Positions 1 through 11,104 of a stretch of 64,000 bases of DNA are shown here, piece after piece. Position 1 is the stretch's first letter; each line of letters starts with the position of its first letter. The DNA is from Panax quinquefolius (lineage: Eukaryota; Streptophyta; Magnoliopsida; Apiales; Araliaceae). The stretch spans positions 15,465,128-15,529,127 of the forward strand of contig CM035156.1 of the NCBI GenBank assembly GCA_020205615.1, read 5' to 3'. The notes beneath the pieces are model-generated. The model was not told the DNA's origin and ran no database searches. It saw nothing but the letters and a program-made list of their open reading frames with translations. A program made the translations under genes and the position numbers.

Positions 1-475
1 AATTTTATTGTTAAATATTAGTAATTTAGTATTTACAATAAATTAACTTATTATTAATATTTAATCAACTAAGTAACTAACTTATTATTAATATTAAATA
101 TACTAACTAGTTATATTCATCAAGATGTATATTAATTAAATGTATCAACAAGAAATCAAGAATGAATAATTAAAATTTTAAATTTTATCGATGTATTAAT
201 TAAAACTAATGTATTATAATTTATAAATTATAATAATGAATAAGTAAAAATTTATACTTTATTGATGAATAATTATAAATTTAAAGTTCAAAAATTAAAA
301 ATAATTGGATAAAAAATCATATAAGGTTTCGTTAGGCCAAAGGCCAGTAAGTGCATCTCAGTGTCGTGCCAAATTTTTGTCTAAAAAAATAGCCTTTTCA
401 AGTCTTCCAAAGATCTCTAACCTGCCAGCAGCTTGACTAAGCCAGATTTTGACCAGTGTCTGCCCAGCGCACAAG
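1..475. other. AT-rich flank left of the retrotransposon cluster
   Basis: No gene or RNA is visible. The stretch is very AT-rich up to about position 320 and more mixed after that. The last five bases before the first LTR (ACAAG, 471-475) nearly match the five after the outer element (TCAAG, 54834-54838). They are the probable target-site duplication of the whole nested cluster. Confidence 0.6.
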
Positions 476-629
476 TGTAAGACCCCAACTTATTATTAAT
501 GAAATTGAATTTCCTCTATTTATTATTTTGAAATAGTAAGGGTTGATTTGATTAATGTGGTTAGTTATGGGTAAAGTGAGCAAATATTTCAAATAAGCAA
601 GTGGTTATAAAATATTCATTGTTATCGGA

Positions 630-675
630 GAATATTCATTTGGTCGTGGAATATTCTTACTGTCGGGGAATATTC
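630..675 (+). promoter_or_regulatory. Three GAATATTC palindromes at 19-bp spacing in LTR U3
   Basis: Perfect 8-bp palindromes start at 630, 649 and 668. Each has the form GAAnnTTC, the half pair of a heat-shock element, but no third contiguous unit is present. The cluster recurs in the other LTR copies and in family B (13704 and 13724). A regulatory role is inference. Confidence 0.4.
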
Positions 676-1741
676 GTACGACAGCGCAACTTTGTGTGGG
701 CCCCATAACGAAAAGCGATTGGATGAAGGAAAACGACAAATATAAGTTGTTTATAAATAACGACGTAGTTATTCATCATTATCATGTTGGAATACCCTTA
801 TGTTAAAATACAAAGAGATTACACCAGTATTGCACCAATTATTGATTCTTACGTAAGAAGACACTACTCAATAATGATTACAGTAATTACTGTTCAATAT
901 TTTATTTTGTTGATTTAATAATTGCTACGTTGATATTTTATATTATTGTTATTTCAAAAATTATCACTACATAATATTTTCCATTATCGGAGCAATAATT
1001 AATATTATTTGAATAATATTATTAGATAAGATTATTGGCAATGTCTAGAAAGTTCTGCATCAAGAAGAGGTTTGGTCACCTAATCAAGGCCAAGAAGGAG
1101 AAATCCTTATTGGAAAGCCCTCTTCCTGGAAATGGCACGGTTGCGATTTGTGATTCTGTAATATTATTTGTGAATAATTAATTATTGATTTATATGATAA
1201 GAAAAATATTCATTTTATGTGGATATAGATGGAGAAAATTTTAAGTGACAATTGTTGAAAAATTGATATTTTATCTTTTCTGATAAATAATTCATTTAAA
1301 TATATTATTATATTATAATAATATAATAATGTTGATATTTTTACAATGAATATGGGATATATGAATAAATAAGGAAGAGTATTTTTGTTACTAAAAATAT
1401 TTAAAACATGTTTTTCATGTTTGTGGACCCCATTTCTTGACTGAAATTTGGTTATAGCCTGTAAAATGGCCCGTTTGTGGATTTCGGTTAATTTCTATTT
1501 GGAATTTGGAAAAACTTAAACTTACAAAGTTGTAGAGAATAGAATTTCCTATGGAAAAGACATAAGTTTCTTATTTTTCTGATTAAAGGGCTATTTATTA
1601 TGAATTATTGAAGTTCTGAAGTTCTGGAATAATTGATTTTTGGAAGTTTTAAATATGTTTATTAAGAAAAATGTTTTTTTTGTTTTGTGGGCTACACTAA
1701 CATGTGTAAAATAAGCTGAGATCAGTTGTCTAAGGTGGGCG

Positions 1742-1784
<43 letters not shown>

Positions 1785-1824
1785 TTTTATTAAATTTTTT
1801 GTTTTGTTGTTCTAAGCAATTTCC

Positions 1825-1832
1825 TATAAATA
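1825..1832 (+). promoter_or_regulatory. TATA box of the A1 5' LTR
   Basis: TATAAATA lies in a block (CCTATAAATAGGGTGC) conserved in almost every A-family LTR, for example 21414 and 34198. It is followed by a CT-rich stretch typical of plant start regions. Transcription probably begins about 30 bp downstream. Confidence 0.7.
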
Positions 1833-2372
1833 GGGTGCTTAGGTTAGAATTGAAAATCACACCAGAAACTGAAGTTTTCTCTTTCTATATTATCGAGCGT
1901 ATTCTTGTGAGTATTTTAATACTTTGAGTGTTGCTATATGGTGCAAGTTCCTTTAGCGTTATATCTGATATTCTGAGCCGTAAGATTATTCTTTTGAGAG
2001 TAAGGGATGTTATTTTTTTTTTAAATGATATTATTTCTTCTAATATCATTATGCTTAATATTGGTAAGATTTTACTTGTGAAATTTTGTCTTTTAGTGTT
2101 TCGGGTTACTATTCACGATATACGACACTTATTCACGTAAAAAATTAAATTTTTGTTTTTTGTCTAAGATATCTATATGGATACTAACTTTGATTGTATC
2201 CATGTTTTGATCATTCTTGAATTTTACTTCACTGTGATTATTTATGAAGTATTTTTGAACTCGGATTGTTTAAAGTACGAATCCTTAATATTTGTTTTTT
2301 TGTTCCACTGGATTTATTTTTTTTTTAAATATTTTTCATCATCCTCAGTCCTAAATGATGATATTACTGAAT

Positions 2373-2499
2373 ATCTTTGGCATGTAGTGCAAAGATGGTT
2401 GATTTTCTTATGAATATCTTTGGCCCGTAGTGCAAAGATGTATGTGTTGAGATTTAACACGACCAACCGATGAATATCTTTGGCCTGTAGTGTAAAGAT
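2373..2499 (+). repeat. Array of three short stem-loops in the LTR
   Basis: Each unit reads ATCTTTG, about ten bases containing GTAGTG, then CAAAGAT, a 7-bp inverted repeat. The third unit has TAAAGAT. Three to five units occur in the other A-family LTRs, for example 35 kb and 45 kb. Confidence 0.65.
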
Positions 2500-3052
2500 G
2501 AATATTTGATTCAAGATGTATATTAATTGATGTTACAGGGATAAAATATTGATGATGGACTTTTAAATTCATAGATAATAGTAGATTTCATTCTCTACGT
2601 AACTCATCTATGAATTATTATTTCTGCTGCAAATATTGATCTGAAACTTGTTGTCTATTGTATTTTATCAGTTTTTTTTTTCATGTTGAAGACTAATGAT
2701 AATTTGTTTTATATTATCTTAGTCATAATATTTTTTACTGGGATCGTTGAGCTCACCCATTTCCTTTTTGTTTTTTATTTTTCTTCTCAGGAGGCGAGAA
2801 TGTAGCGAGTTCTAGTCGGGGTGTGGAATGATGGTTCTAGAGAGTTATTTTAGTAGTCCTCACCATTTTTGTAAAATAATATATCAATAATTGTAATGAG
2901 GACTTATTTGAGTGTGAATATTGTCTAGATGGCAATATTTATATTTAAACTCACAGTTTATATGTTATATTAATAAAGTTGTAGTTGTTTCTGTACCATG
3001 TTATTGACGACTCAAAATGGGTGATGTATACCTATTTTGGGGGCGTCACATT

Positions 3053-3064
3053 TGGTATCAGAGC
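3053..3064 (+). other. Primer binding site, initiator Met-tRNA type
   Basis: TGGTATCAGAGC lies two bases after the LTR end. It matches the complement of the plant initiator Met-tRNA 3' end, the usual primer of plant Ty3/gypsy elements. It is the only intact copy; the others here are altered at the CAG. Confidence 0.85.
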
Positions 3065-3240
3065 TTAGGATATGATCTCCAAGCGAGATCTGAGAATAGA
3101 ACTAGGAGGCAAGAGACTTAGTAAAAAATCTTCGCTAGTGTGTCTTACCTAAGCTTATTTGTTGGTTGGTCAGTATATATGGATATTATGTGATATGTTG
3201 ATTTCTTTAATTAACCCTTGTTTTATGGCAGTATTTGAGA

Positions 3241-3806
3241 ATGTTGACTGGGAATGTTAACAGTGGAGTAAATGATACCGTGGAGACTCATTTACTCACC
3301 AATGAGGAGAACGTGCAACAGGCCGACAATGTTCCTCCTGTAAACAACACCACTGATCAGACGATGAACGACGGAATGTTTAGAAGCTTTTTGCAGTTCA
3401 TGCAAAATTAGACGAGGGAGACTCATGCACAAAATACAGGTGGAAATGATAACAACGCATGGTTTGTCATAGCCAAGCAGTTCAAAGAGTTGGGACCACT
3501 AGAATTCTGGGGAAAGTCGGATCTGATTAAGGCAGAAACGTGGGTCAAACAAATTACCAAGATATTCGACGTCTTGGGATGCACGGAGGAACAGAAGGTT
3601 CTATTCACCACCTTTATGTTCCATAATGAGGCGATTCATCGGTGGGAATCAGAAGCGTACTCCATCCAAACAAGACTCAACATGTCTTGGGAGACATTTC
3701 AGAAACTGTTCAATGACAAGTACTTTCCTGAAAGTATTCGTCATATGAAGGAAGTGGAGTTTATTAGATTGGAACAAAACAATATGACGGTGTCCTAGTA
3801 CTAGGC
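3241..3806 (+). pseudogene. gag: gag of A1, 5' part, cut by an LTR
   Basis: Capsid-type Gag would package element RNA. Reading starts at ATG 3241, just after the candidate splice acceptor, and stays in frame to the break. A TAG at 3409 interrupts it, and TAG again at 3796. Related copies suggest these were CAG (glutamine) codons. The segment from about 3490 to 3798 contains the retrotransposon-gag core: a region around SWETFQKLFNDKYFPES, followed by KEVEFIRLEQNNMTVS, both typical of plant gypsy Gag. The frame is lost at 3807 where a plus-strand LTR begins. No zinc knuckle, protease or start of reverse transcriptase of this element is found further on. Confidence 0.85.
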
Positions 3807-6346
3807 TGTAAGACCCAGCTTATTATAAATGAAATTAAATTTCCTCTATTTATTATTTTGAAATAGTAAGGGTTGATTTGATTAATGTGGTTAGTTATGG
3901 GTAAAATGCGTAAATATTTTTTAAATAAGCAAGTGGTTATAAAATATTCATTGTTGTCGGGGAATATTAGTTTGGTCGTGGAATATTCTTACTGTCGGAG
4001 AATATTCGTACGACGGCGCAAACTTGTGTGGGCCCCATAACGGAAAGCGATTGGATGAAGAAAATGACAAGTATAAGTTGTTTATAAATAATGGCGTAGT
4101 TGTTACCGTTAATACTGTTAGAATACCCAGTGGTTAAAACACAGTAGCACACGGTATTGCACCAATTATTGATTCTTACGTAGGAAGGCATTACTCAATA
4201 ATTATTACAGTAGTTACTGTTTCAATATTTTATTGATTCAATAATTGCAACGTTGATATTTTATATTATTGTTGTTTCAATAATTGTCACTACACAATAT
4301 TTTTATTATCAGATTAATAATTCATACCATTTGAATAATATTATTAGATAACATTATTGGCAATGTCTAGAAAGTTCTGTCTAAGGATAGGTTTGGTCAC
4401 CTAATTACGCTACCAAGAAGGAGAGAAATCCTTATCGAAAGCCCCTTTTTCCTGAAAACCGCCTCGGTTGTTTATTGTGATTCTCGTTACAATATTATTT
4501 GTGAATAACTAATTATTGATTTATATGATAAGTAAAATATTCATTTTATGTGGATATAGATGGAGAAAATTTTAATATGACAATTGTTGAAAAATTGTTA
4601 TTTTATCTTTTCTGATAAAATAATTTATTTAAATATATTATTATATTTTAATAATATAATAATGGTGATATTTTACAATGAATATGAGATATATGAATAA
4701 ATGAGGAGGAAGAGTATTTTTGTTTCAATAAATGTTTAAAACATGTTTTTCATGTTTGTGGACCCCATTTCTTGACTGAAATTTGATTATAGCCTGTAAA
4801 ATCGCCCGTTTATGGATTTCGGTCAATTTTTGTTTGGAATTTGGAAAAATTTTCTTCTGCAAAGTTGTAGAGAATGGAATTTCCTATGGAAAGGACATAT
4901 GGTTCGAATTTTTCTGATAAAAGGGCTATTTATTATGAATTATTGAAGTTCCAAAGTTCCGGAGTAATTGATTTTTTGAAGTTTTAATTATTTTTTTTAA
5001 AGAAAAACGTTTTTTTGCAATTAAGTTGGCCTCACATGTGATTTAAATGAGCTGAAATCAGATTTCAAAGGTGGGCTTGAATTTTGTTAATTATATTATT
5101 ATTTTATTAAATTTTATGCTTTAGTGTTCTAAGCATTTTCCTATAAATAGGGTGCTTAGGTTAGAATTAAAAATCACACCAGAAACTAAAGTTTTCTCTC
5201 TCTTTTTCTCTCTATATTATCGAGCGTATTCTTGTGAGTATTTTGATACTTTGAGTGTTGCTATACGGTGCAAGTTCCCTTCGAGGTAAGGGATATTATT
5301 TTTTTTAAAATGATATTATTTCTTCTAATATCATAACGCCTAATATTGATAAGATTTTTCTTGTGAAATTCTTGTCTTTTTAGTGTTTGGAAATACTATT
5401 CACGATACCAAGACTATTCACGATATCTACATTATTCACGTAAAAATTAAATTTTTGTTTTTATCCAAAATATTTATTATGGATACTAGCTTTGATTGTA
5501 TCCATGTTTTGATCACTCTTGAATTTTACTTCACTATGGTTATTTATGAAGTATTTTTGAACTGGGATTGTTTAAAATACGAATCCTTAATATTTGTTCT
5601 TTTGTTTCATTGGATTCATTTCCTTTAAAATATTTTTCATCATCCTCAGTCCTAAATGATGATATTACTGAATATCTTTGGCCTGTAGTGCAAAGATGAA
5701 TGAATTTTTGATGAATATCTTTGGCCCGTAGTGCAAAGATGTACAGGTGTTAAGATGAACATGACCAACTGATGAATATCTTTGGCCTGTAGTGCAAAGA
5801 TGAATATTTGATTCACGATGTATATTAATTGATGTTACCGGGATAAAATATTGATGATGAACTCTTAAATTCATAGATAATGGTAGATTTAATTCTCTAC
5901 GTAACTCATCTATGAATTATTATTTCACCTATAATATTGATCTCAAAACTTGTTGTCTATTATATTTTAGCAGATTTTTTTCCCTGTTGAAGACTAACGA
6001 TAATTTGTTCTATATTATCTTAGTCATAATATTCTTTACTTGGCTAGTTGAGCTCACCCTTTTTCTTTTTGTTCCATTTTTCTTCTCACGAGGCGAAAAT
6101 GTAGCGAGTACTAGTCGGGGTATAGAATGAAGGTTCTAGAAAGTTGTTTTAGTAGTCCTCACCATTTTTATAAAATAATGTACCAATAATTGTAATGAGG
6201 ACTTATTTGGGTGTGAATATTGTCTAGATGGCAATATTTGTATTTAAACTCACGCTTTTATGTTGTATTAATAAAGTTGTAGTTGTTTCAGACCATGTTA
6301 TCGACGACTCAAAATGGGTGATGTATACCTATTTTAGGGCGCCACA
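3807..6346 (+). repeat. LTR copy inserted in A1 gag (2540 bp)
   Basis: Starts TGTAAGACCC and ends GGCGCCACA. It contains the GAATATTC cluster, TATA box, GAGGTAAGGG donor motif, TTCACGATA repeats and three stem-loops (5674-5800). On the right it does not return to gag but joins an inverted LTR fragment, so no duplication can be seen. It may be a solo LTR whose right flank was rearranged. Confidence 0.8.
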
Positions 6347-6652
6347 ATAAGTATTTCCGGCCGAATATCGATATAACGTCAAGGAACTTGCACCGTATAA
6401 CAACACTCAAAGTATCAAAATACTCACAAGAATACGCCGATAATATAGAGAGAAAACTTCGCCGTGTGATTTTTAATTCTAACCTAAGCACCCTATTTAT
6501 AGGAAATTGCTTAGAATACCAAAGCAGAAAATTTAATAAAATATTAATATATATATATATATATAATTTTCACGCCCACTTTAGACAACTGATCTCAGCT
6601 TATTTTGCACATGTTAGTGTAGCCCACAAAACAAAAAAAAACGTTTTTCTCA
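6347..6652 (-). repeat. Inverted LTR fragment joined to RNase H
   Basis: About 300 bp matches the reverse complement of the central part of the LTR, from near the GTAAGG donor back past the TATA box to the poly-T run before it. At about 6652 it switches directly to plus-strand pol. Neither edge is an LTR terminus, so this is a rearrangement or assembly join. Confidence 0.7.
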
Positions 6653-8269
6653 TGAGCGATGAATGCGAGAAGAGTTTTCAAGAGCTTAAGAGGAGACTCA
6701 TTTCTTTTGTTTCGACAATACCATCCGGTTCGGATGGATTTGTTATCTACAAATGATGCTTGAGCAAAGGGTTAGGATGTGTTCTCATGCAACATGGGAA
6801 AGTCATAGCCTATGCCTTGCGACAACTTAAAGAATATGAGAGAAATTATCCTACTCATGATCTAGAGTTAGCAGCCATTTTTTTAAAAGATCTCAGAGGC
6901 ACTATCTATATGGGGAGAAAGTGAAGATATATTCGCACCATAAAAGCCTCAAATATTTCTTCACCCAAAAGGAACTCAACACGCAAGAACGACGTTGGCT
7001 CGAGCTGTTAAAAGATTATGACCACACCATTCAATACCATCCTGGAAAAGCAAACGTGGTAGCTAACGCGTTGAGTAGAAGATCATATGCAGGAACGAGT
7101 GTGATGATGTCAAGTATACGCATAGAACCGACTTTAATCGAAAATGTTAAAGTTGCTCAAGTTACAGACCCGGAGCTGATACGTATGAAGAAAAAAGTAC
7201 AAGAAGGTGCTATTCCAGAAGCAAGAATCGATGACGAAGGTATACTTTGAGTCCACTCCAGACTTTGTGTTCCTAACGACTGACCAAGAACAAGATCATG
7301 ATGGAGGCACACAATACACCGTTTGCAATCCATCCTGGAAGTACCAAAATGTATCGTGATCTTCGACAAACATTTTGGTGGAACAATATGAAGAGAGAGA
7401 TTGCAAAGTTTATTTCGAGGTGTTTAACTTGTCAACGTGTAAAGGCGGAGCATCAAGTGCCTAAAGGTCCATTGCAACCACTCGAGATTCCGAAATGGAA
7501 GTGGGAACACATTAACATAGATTTTGTTACGGGTCTTCTCACGGTTTCTCAAGGCATAAATGTTATTTGGGTTATTATTGATAGATTAACCCAAATTCCG
7601 CTTTCATTTCGCCGATCACGGAGACTTATTCCTTGAACGCCTTGTTCAGTATGATCGTAAATGAGATTGTGAGATTGCATGGCATGCCAAGATCCATAGT
7701 TTGGATCGTGACCCAAGATTCACTTCACGATTTTGGGTTAGTTTGCAAAAAGCTATGGGCGCAGATTTACGATTCGATTACGTACCATCCTCAAACAGAC
7801 GGACAATCGGAGAGGACTATTCAAACTCTTGAAGATCTATTAAGACTCGTGTCCTAGACTTCAAAGGGAGTTGGGATAAGTATTTACTATTGGTGGAATT
7901 CTCCTACAACAACATGCTTATCGTGCAAGTATAGGGGTAGCTCCATTCAAGCATTGTATGGAAGAAAGTGTCGCCTCTCAAAGATGTTGGGATGAGGTGG
8001 GTGAAGCAACATTGTTGGGACGAGTTGAGTGCGTATTACATTACGTAAAAGATCCAAATGATTCGATTAACGCTTATAAACGACACAAGATCGACAAAAG
8101 AGTTATGCGGATCTTCATCGAAAGGACGTGGAATTTAGTATTGGGGCTCATGTATTGTTACGTGTTGCCCCATGGAAGGAAGTTACAAGATTCGGGAAGA
8201 GAAAAAAGCTCAATCCACGATTTATTGTTCCATTTTAGATTCTAAACCGAGTAGGAAATGTAGCCTATA
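6653..8269 (+). pseudogene. pol: pol of A1: RNase H and integrase part
   Basis: Broken frames in collinear order. RNase H: a stretch ending [14 protein letters not shown] (frame 6921-7250), the usual C-terminal signature, preceded by the segment with GLGCVLMQ and ELAA. Integrase: the HHCC zinc finger (histidines near HTPFAIHPG, cysteines in SRCLTCQR, frame 7298-7636), then core segments with DFVTGL and IIDRLT, then YHPQTDGQSERTIQTLE (frame 7633-7857), which carries the catalytic glutamate region. Reverse transcriptase is absent, lost at the 6652 junction. Several frameshifts and stops separate the frames. The gene continues after the solo LTR at 10760. Confidence 0.85.
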
Positions 8270-10759
8270 TGTGACGCCCCCAAAATAGGTATACAACAGC
8301 CATTCTGAGTCGCCAAATACATGGTACAAAAAGCAAACTACAACTTCAATAATACAATTGTCGTGCAAAATACGACAACACATACTGTGAGTTTAAATAC
8401 AAATATTATCTTTTAGACAATATCCACACCCAAATAAGTCCTCATTATAATTATTCATACACTATTTTACAGAAATAGTGAGGACAACTAAAACATCTTT
8501 CTAGAACCATCACTCCATACCCCGACTCGATCCTCGCTATGTTCTCACCTCCCGAGAAGAAAAATGAAACAAAAAGGAAAAGGGTGAGCTCAACTAGCCC
8601 AAGAAAGAATATTATTACTAAGATAAGATACAACAAATTATCATTAGTCTTCAACAGGAAAAAACTGATAGAATATAATGATAAACAAGTTTTAGATCAA
8701 CAAATACAAATAAAAACAACAATCCATTGTAAGAGTCACGTAGGGAATGAATTCTACTATCTTCTAAGATTTAAGAGTCCATCATCAATATTTTATCCTC
8801 AGTAACATCAATTAATATACATCTTTTAATCAAATATTCATCTTTGCACTACGTGCAAAGATATTCATTTATTTCACCGGTCAATCATGTTCATCTAAAC
8901 ACTGCTCATCTTTGCACTACTACCAAAGATATTCATCGCTTAATCATTCATCTTTGCACTACAAAAGCCAAAGATATTCAAGAATATCATCATTTAGGAT
9001 CGAGGATGATGAAAAATATTTTAAAGAAAACGAATCCAGTGAGACAGAAGAACAAATATTAGGGATTCGTATAACAGTTTATCCAAGATCAATAATACTT
9101 CATAATAACCAATTGTAAAACAAAATTCAAAATAAAGATCAAAACATGGATACAATCAAAGATAATAACCATAATAGAAATCTTGGACAAAAAGAAGAAA
9201 ATTTTATTTTTCGGTGAATAGTGTCATATTCATGAATAGTGTTGTATACGTGAATAGTGCCGTATACCTGAATAGTAACCCGACACAAAAAGTTCCAAAT
9301 TTGATTAAAAAGTTCACCAATATTTCGGCATAATGATATTGAAGAAAATAATATCATTTAAGAAGAAAATAACATCCCTTACCTCAAAATAATCTGTCTT
9401 TCGATCTAATATCTGATGAAAAGTCAAGGAAACTTATACCAATAAAGAACTCTCAAAGTATCAAAATACTTACAAAATACGCCGAGAATCTAGAGAGAAA
9501 GAAAACTTATTTCGGTGTGATTTTCAATTCTAACCTAAAGCGCCTATTTATAGAAAAATGCTTTAACGCCAAAGCGAGACTAAAATAATAGAATATTATT
9601 ATTTCAAAACTCATTTCTACGCATGCCCAAAGACCAAGACTAGCATGCCATTTCTGAAAAAAAAATCCCAGCAGCCCATATGTATTCCACCAACCAAAAG
9701 TGGGTCCCACCCATAAATTTAATAAAAATCATTTTATTTTCTGAAACTTCAATAATTCATAGAAAATAGCCCGTTTATCAGAAAAATACGAATTTTTATG
9801 TCCATTCTGCCTGAAATCGAATTCTCAACAACTTTGTAGCTTTAAGTTTTTCCAAATTCAAAATCGAAAATATCCAAAATCCACAAACGGATGATTTTTA
9901 ATTCCTCCATTCTGACAAAATACTGATAAAACAACTCAACATTAATTCCTTCATTTATAACCACATAAGTAAATCCATCATTTATATCCACATCAAATAA
10001 ATATTTTCTTATCATATAAATCAATAATTAATTATTCACAAATAATATTACAGAATCACAATTATGACAACCAAAGTTGCTTCCTCAGAAAGAGGGGCTT
10101 TCCATAAGGATTTCTCCTCATCAAGGCGCCGCAATTAGGTGACCAAACCTCTCCTCGATGTAACTTTATAGACATTTCCAATAATACTATCTAATAATAT
10201 TATTCAAATAATATAAATTATAGATCCGATAATGGGAAATCATGCAAAAAGGATAATTATCAAACAACAATAATATTAAATATCAACGCAAAGAATTATT
10301 GAATCGATAAAATAAAATATTGAACAAGAATAATTATTGAGTAGTGCCTTCTTACTTACTTAATCAATAATTCAACAATATCGCAATACCGTACCTTCAC
10401 GTGCAACACACATATTAATGTATTTTAACAACTAGGTATTCCAACAAGATAATTGTAACAACTACGCCGTTATTTATAAAACTCATACTTTGTCGCTTTC
10501 TTCATCCGATGCTTATTCTCATATGAGCCCCACGAATGGTCTCGCTACTACCGTCACGAATATTCCCCGACAAAAAGAATATTTCACGACCAAAAGAATA
10601 TTCTCCGATAAAAATGAATATTTTATAACCACTTGTTTATTTTGTAAAATTTGCACATTTCACCCATAACCAAAGGATTATATCAAATTAACACCTTATT
10701 AATTTAGAATAATGAATAGAGAAAATTCAATTTTATTTATAATAAGTTGGGGTCTTACA
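8270..10759 (-). repeat. Minus-strand solo LTR in A1 pol (2490 bp)
   Basis: Begins TGTGACGCCCCC and ends GGGGTCTTACA, the reverse complement of the LTR termini. CTATA at 8265-8269 and 10760-10764 is a perfect 5-bp duplication, and pol resumes in register across it. No internal region is present, so it is a solo LTR left by recombination. Confidence 0.93.
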
Positions 10760-11093
10760 CTATAGACTCGCGTTACCTCCAAGTATGTCTAGTGTTCATA
10801 ATATTTTTCATATATTTGTGCTTCGTAAATATGTGAAAGACCCGAACCACATTATTGAGTTAGAACCGGATGAGATAGCCGAAGACTTAACGTACGAAGA
10901 GGTACCTGTCAAGATCTTAGATAGGAAGGAGCATGTCCTACGCACAAAGGTCATACCCCAAGTTAAAGTTTTATGGAGGAACCATGCTATTGAGGAAATG
11001 ACCTGGGAGTTGGAAACGAAAATGAAAGCGAGGTATCCTCACCTTTTCGAAACACCAGGTACGTACGTCAATTTCGAGGACGAATTTTTATAA
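10760..11093 (+). pseudogene. pol: pol of A1: C-terminal chromodomain-like end
   Basis: An open frame from 10785 to the stop at 11091-11093 continues the integrase gene past the solo LTR. Its end has the pattern of plant chromovirus C-termini: YEEVPVKILDRKEHVLR, then VKVLWRNHAIEEMTWE, then YPHLFE. In this family the region helps choose insertion sites in chromatin. Resemblance to Tekay/Del elements is from memory of the family pattern, not a search. The stop lies just before the polypurine tract, as expected for the end of pol. Confidence 0.8.
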
Positions 11094-11103
11094 GGAGGGG
11101 AGG
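11092..11103 (+). other. Polypurine tract of A1
   Basis: AAGGAGGGGAGG lies one base before the 3' LTR start. It primes plus-strand DNA synthesis in LTR elements. Matching tracts precede the 3' LTRs at 27760, 30763 and 43228. Confidence 0.85.
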
Positions 11104-11104
11104 T

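Larger units (their letters stand above)
476..3050 (+). repeat. 5' LTR of A1 (2575 bp)
   Basis: Starts TG, ends CA, and abuts the primer site. About ten related copies occur in the window, in both orientations. Visible parts in order: GAATATTC palindromes near 630-675; a TA microsatellite near 1749-1779; a TATA box at 1825; a splice-donor-like GTAAGG at 2000; and three stem-loop units at 2373-2499. Unusually, about 1.2 kb of LTR lies downstream of the TATA box. Confidence 0.9.
2000..3231 (+). other. Candidate leader intron of A1 (LTR to gag)
   Basis: The donor is GTAAGG at 2000, and other copies show a stronger GAG|GTAAGG. The acceptor is the AG at 3230-3231 after a pyrimidine-rich stretch ending TTTTATGGCAG, nine bases before the gag ATG at 3241. 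The interval would remove U5, the primer site and many ATG codons. The same arrangement is seen in family B and in both A2 elements. Splicing is predicted from sequence only. Confidence 0.45.

Noticed and set aside
3807..10759. Plus-strand LTR at 3807 and minus-strand LTR at 8270 as one large inverted-repeat transposon
   Set aside because: The minus-strand LTR has its own perfect CTATA duplication, and the pol of A1 is continuous around it, so they are separate insertions.
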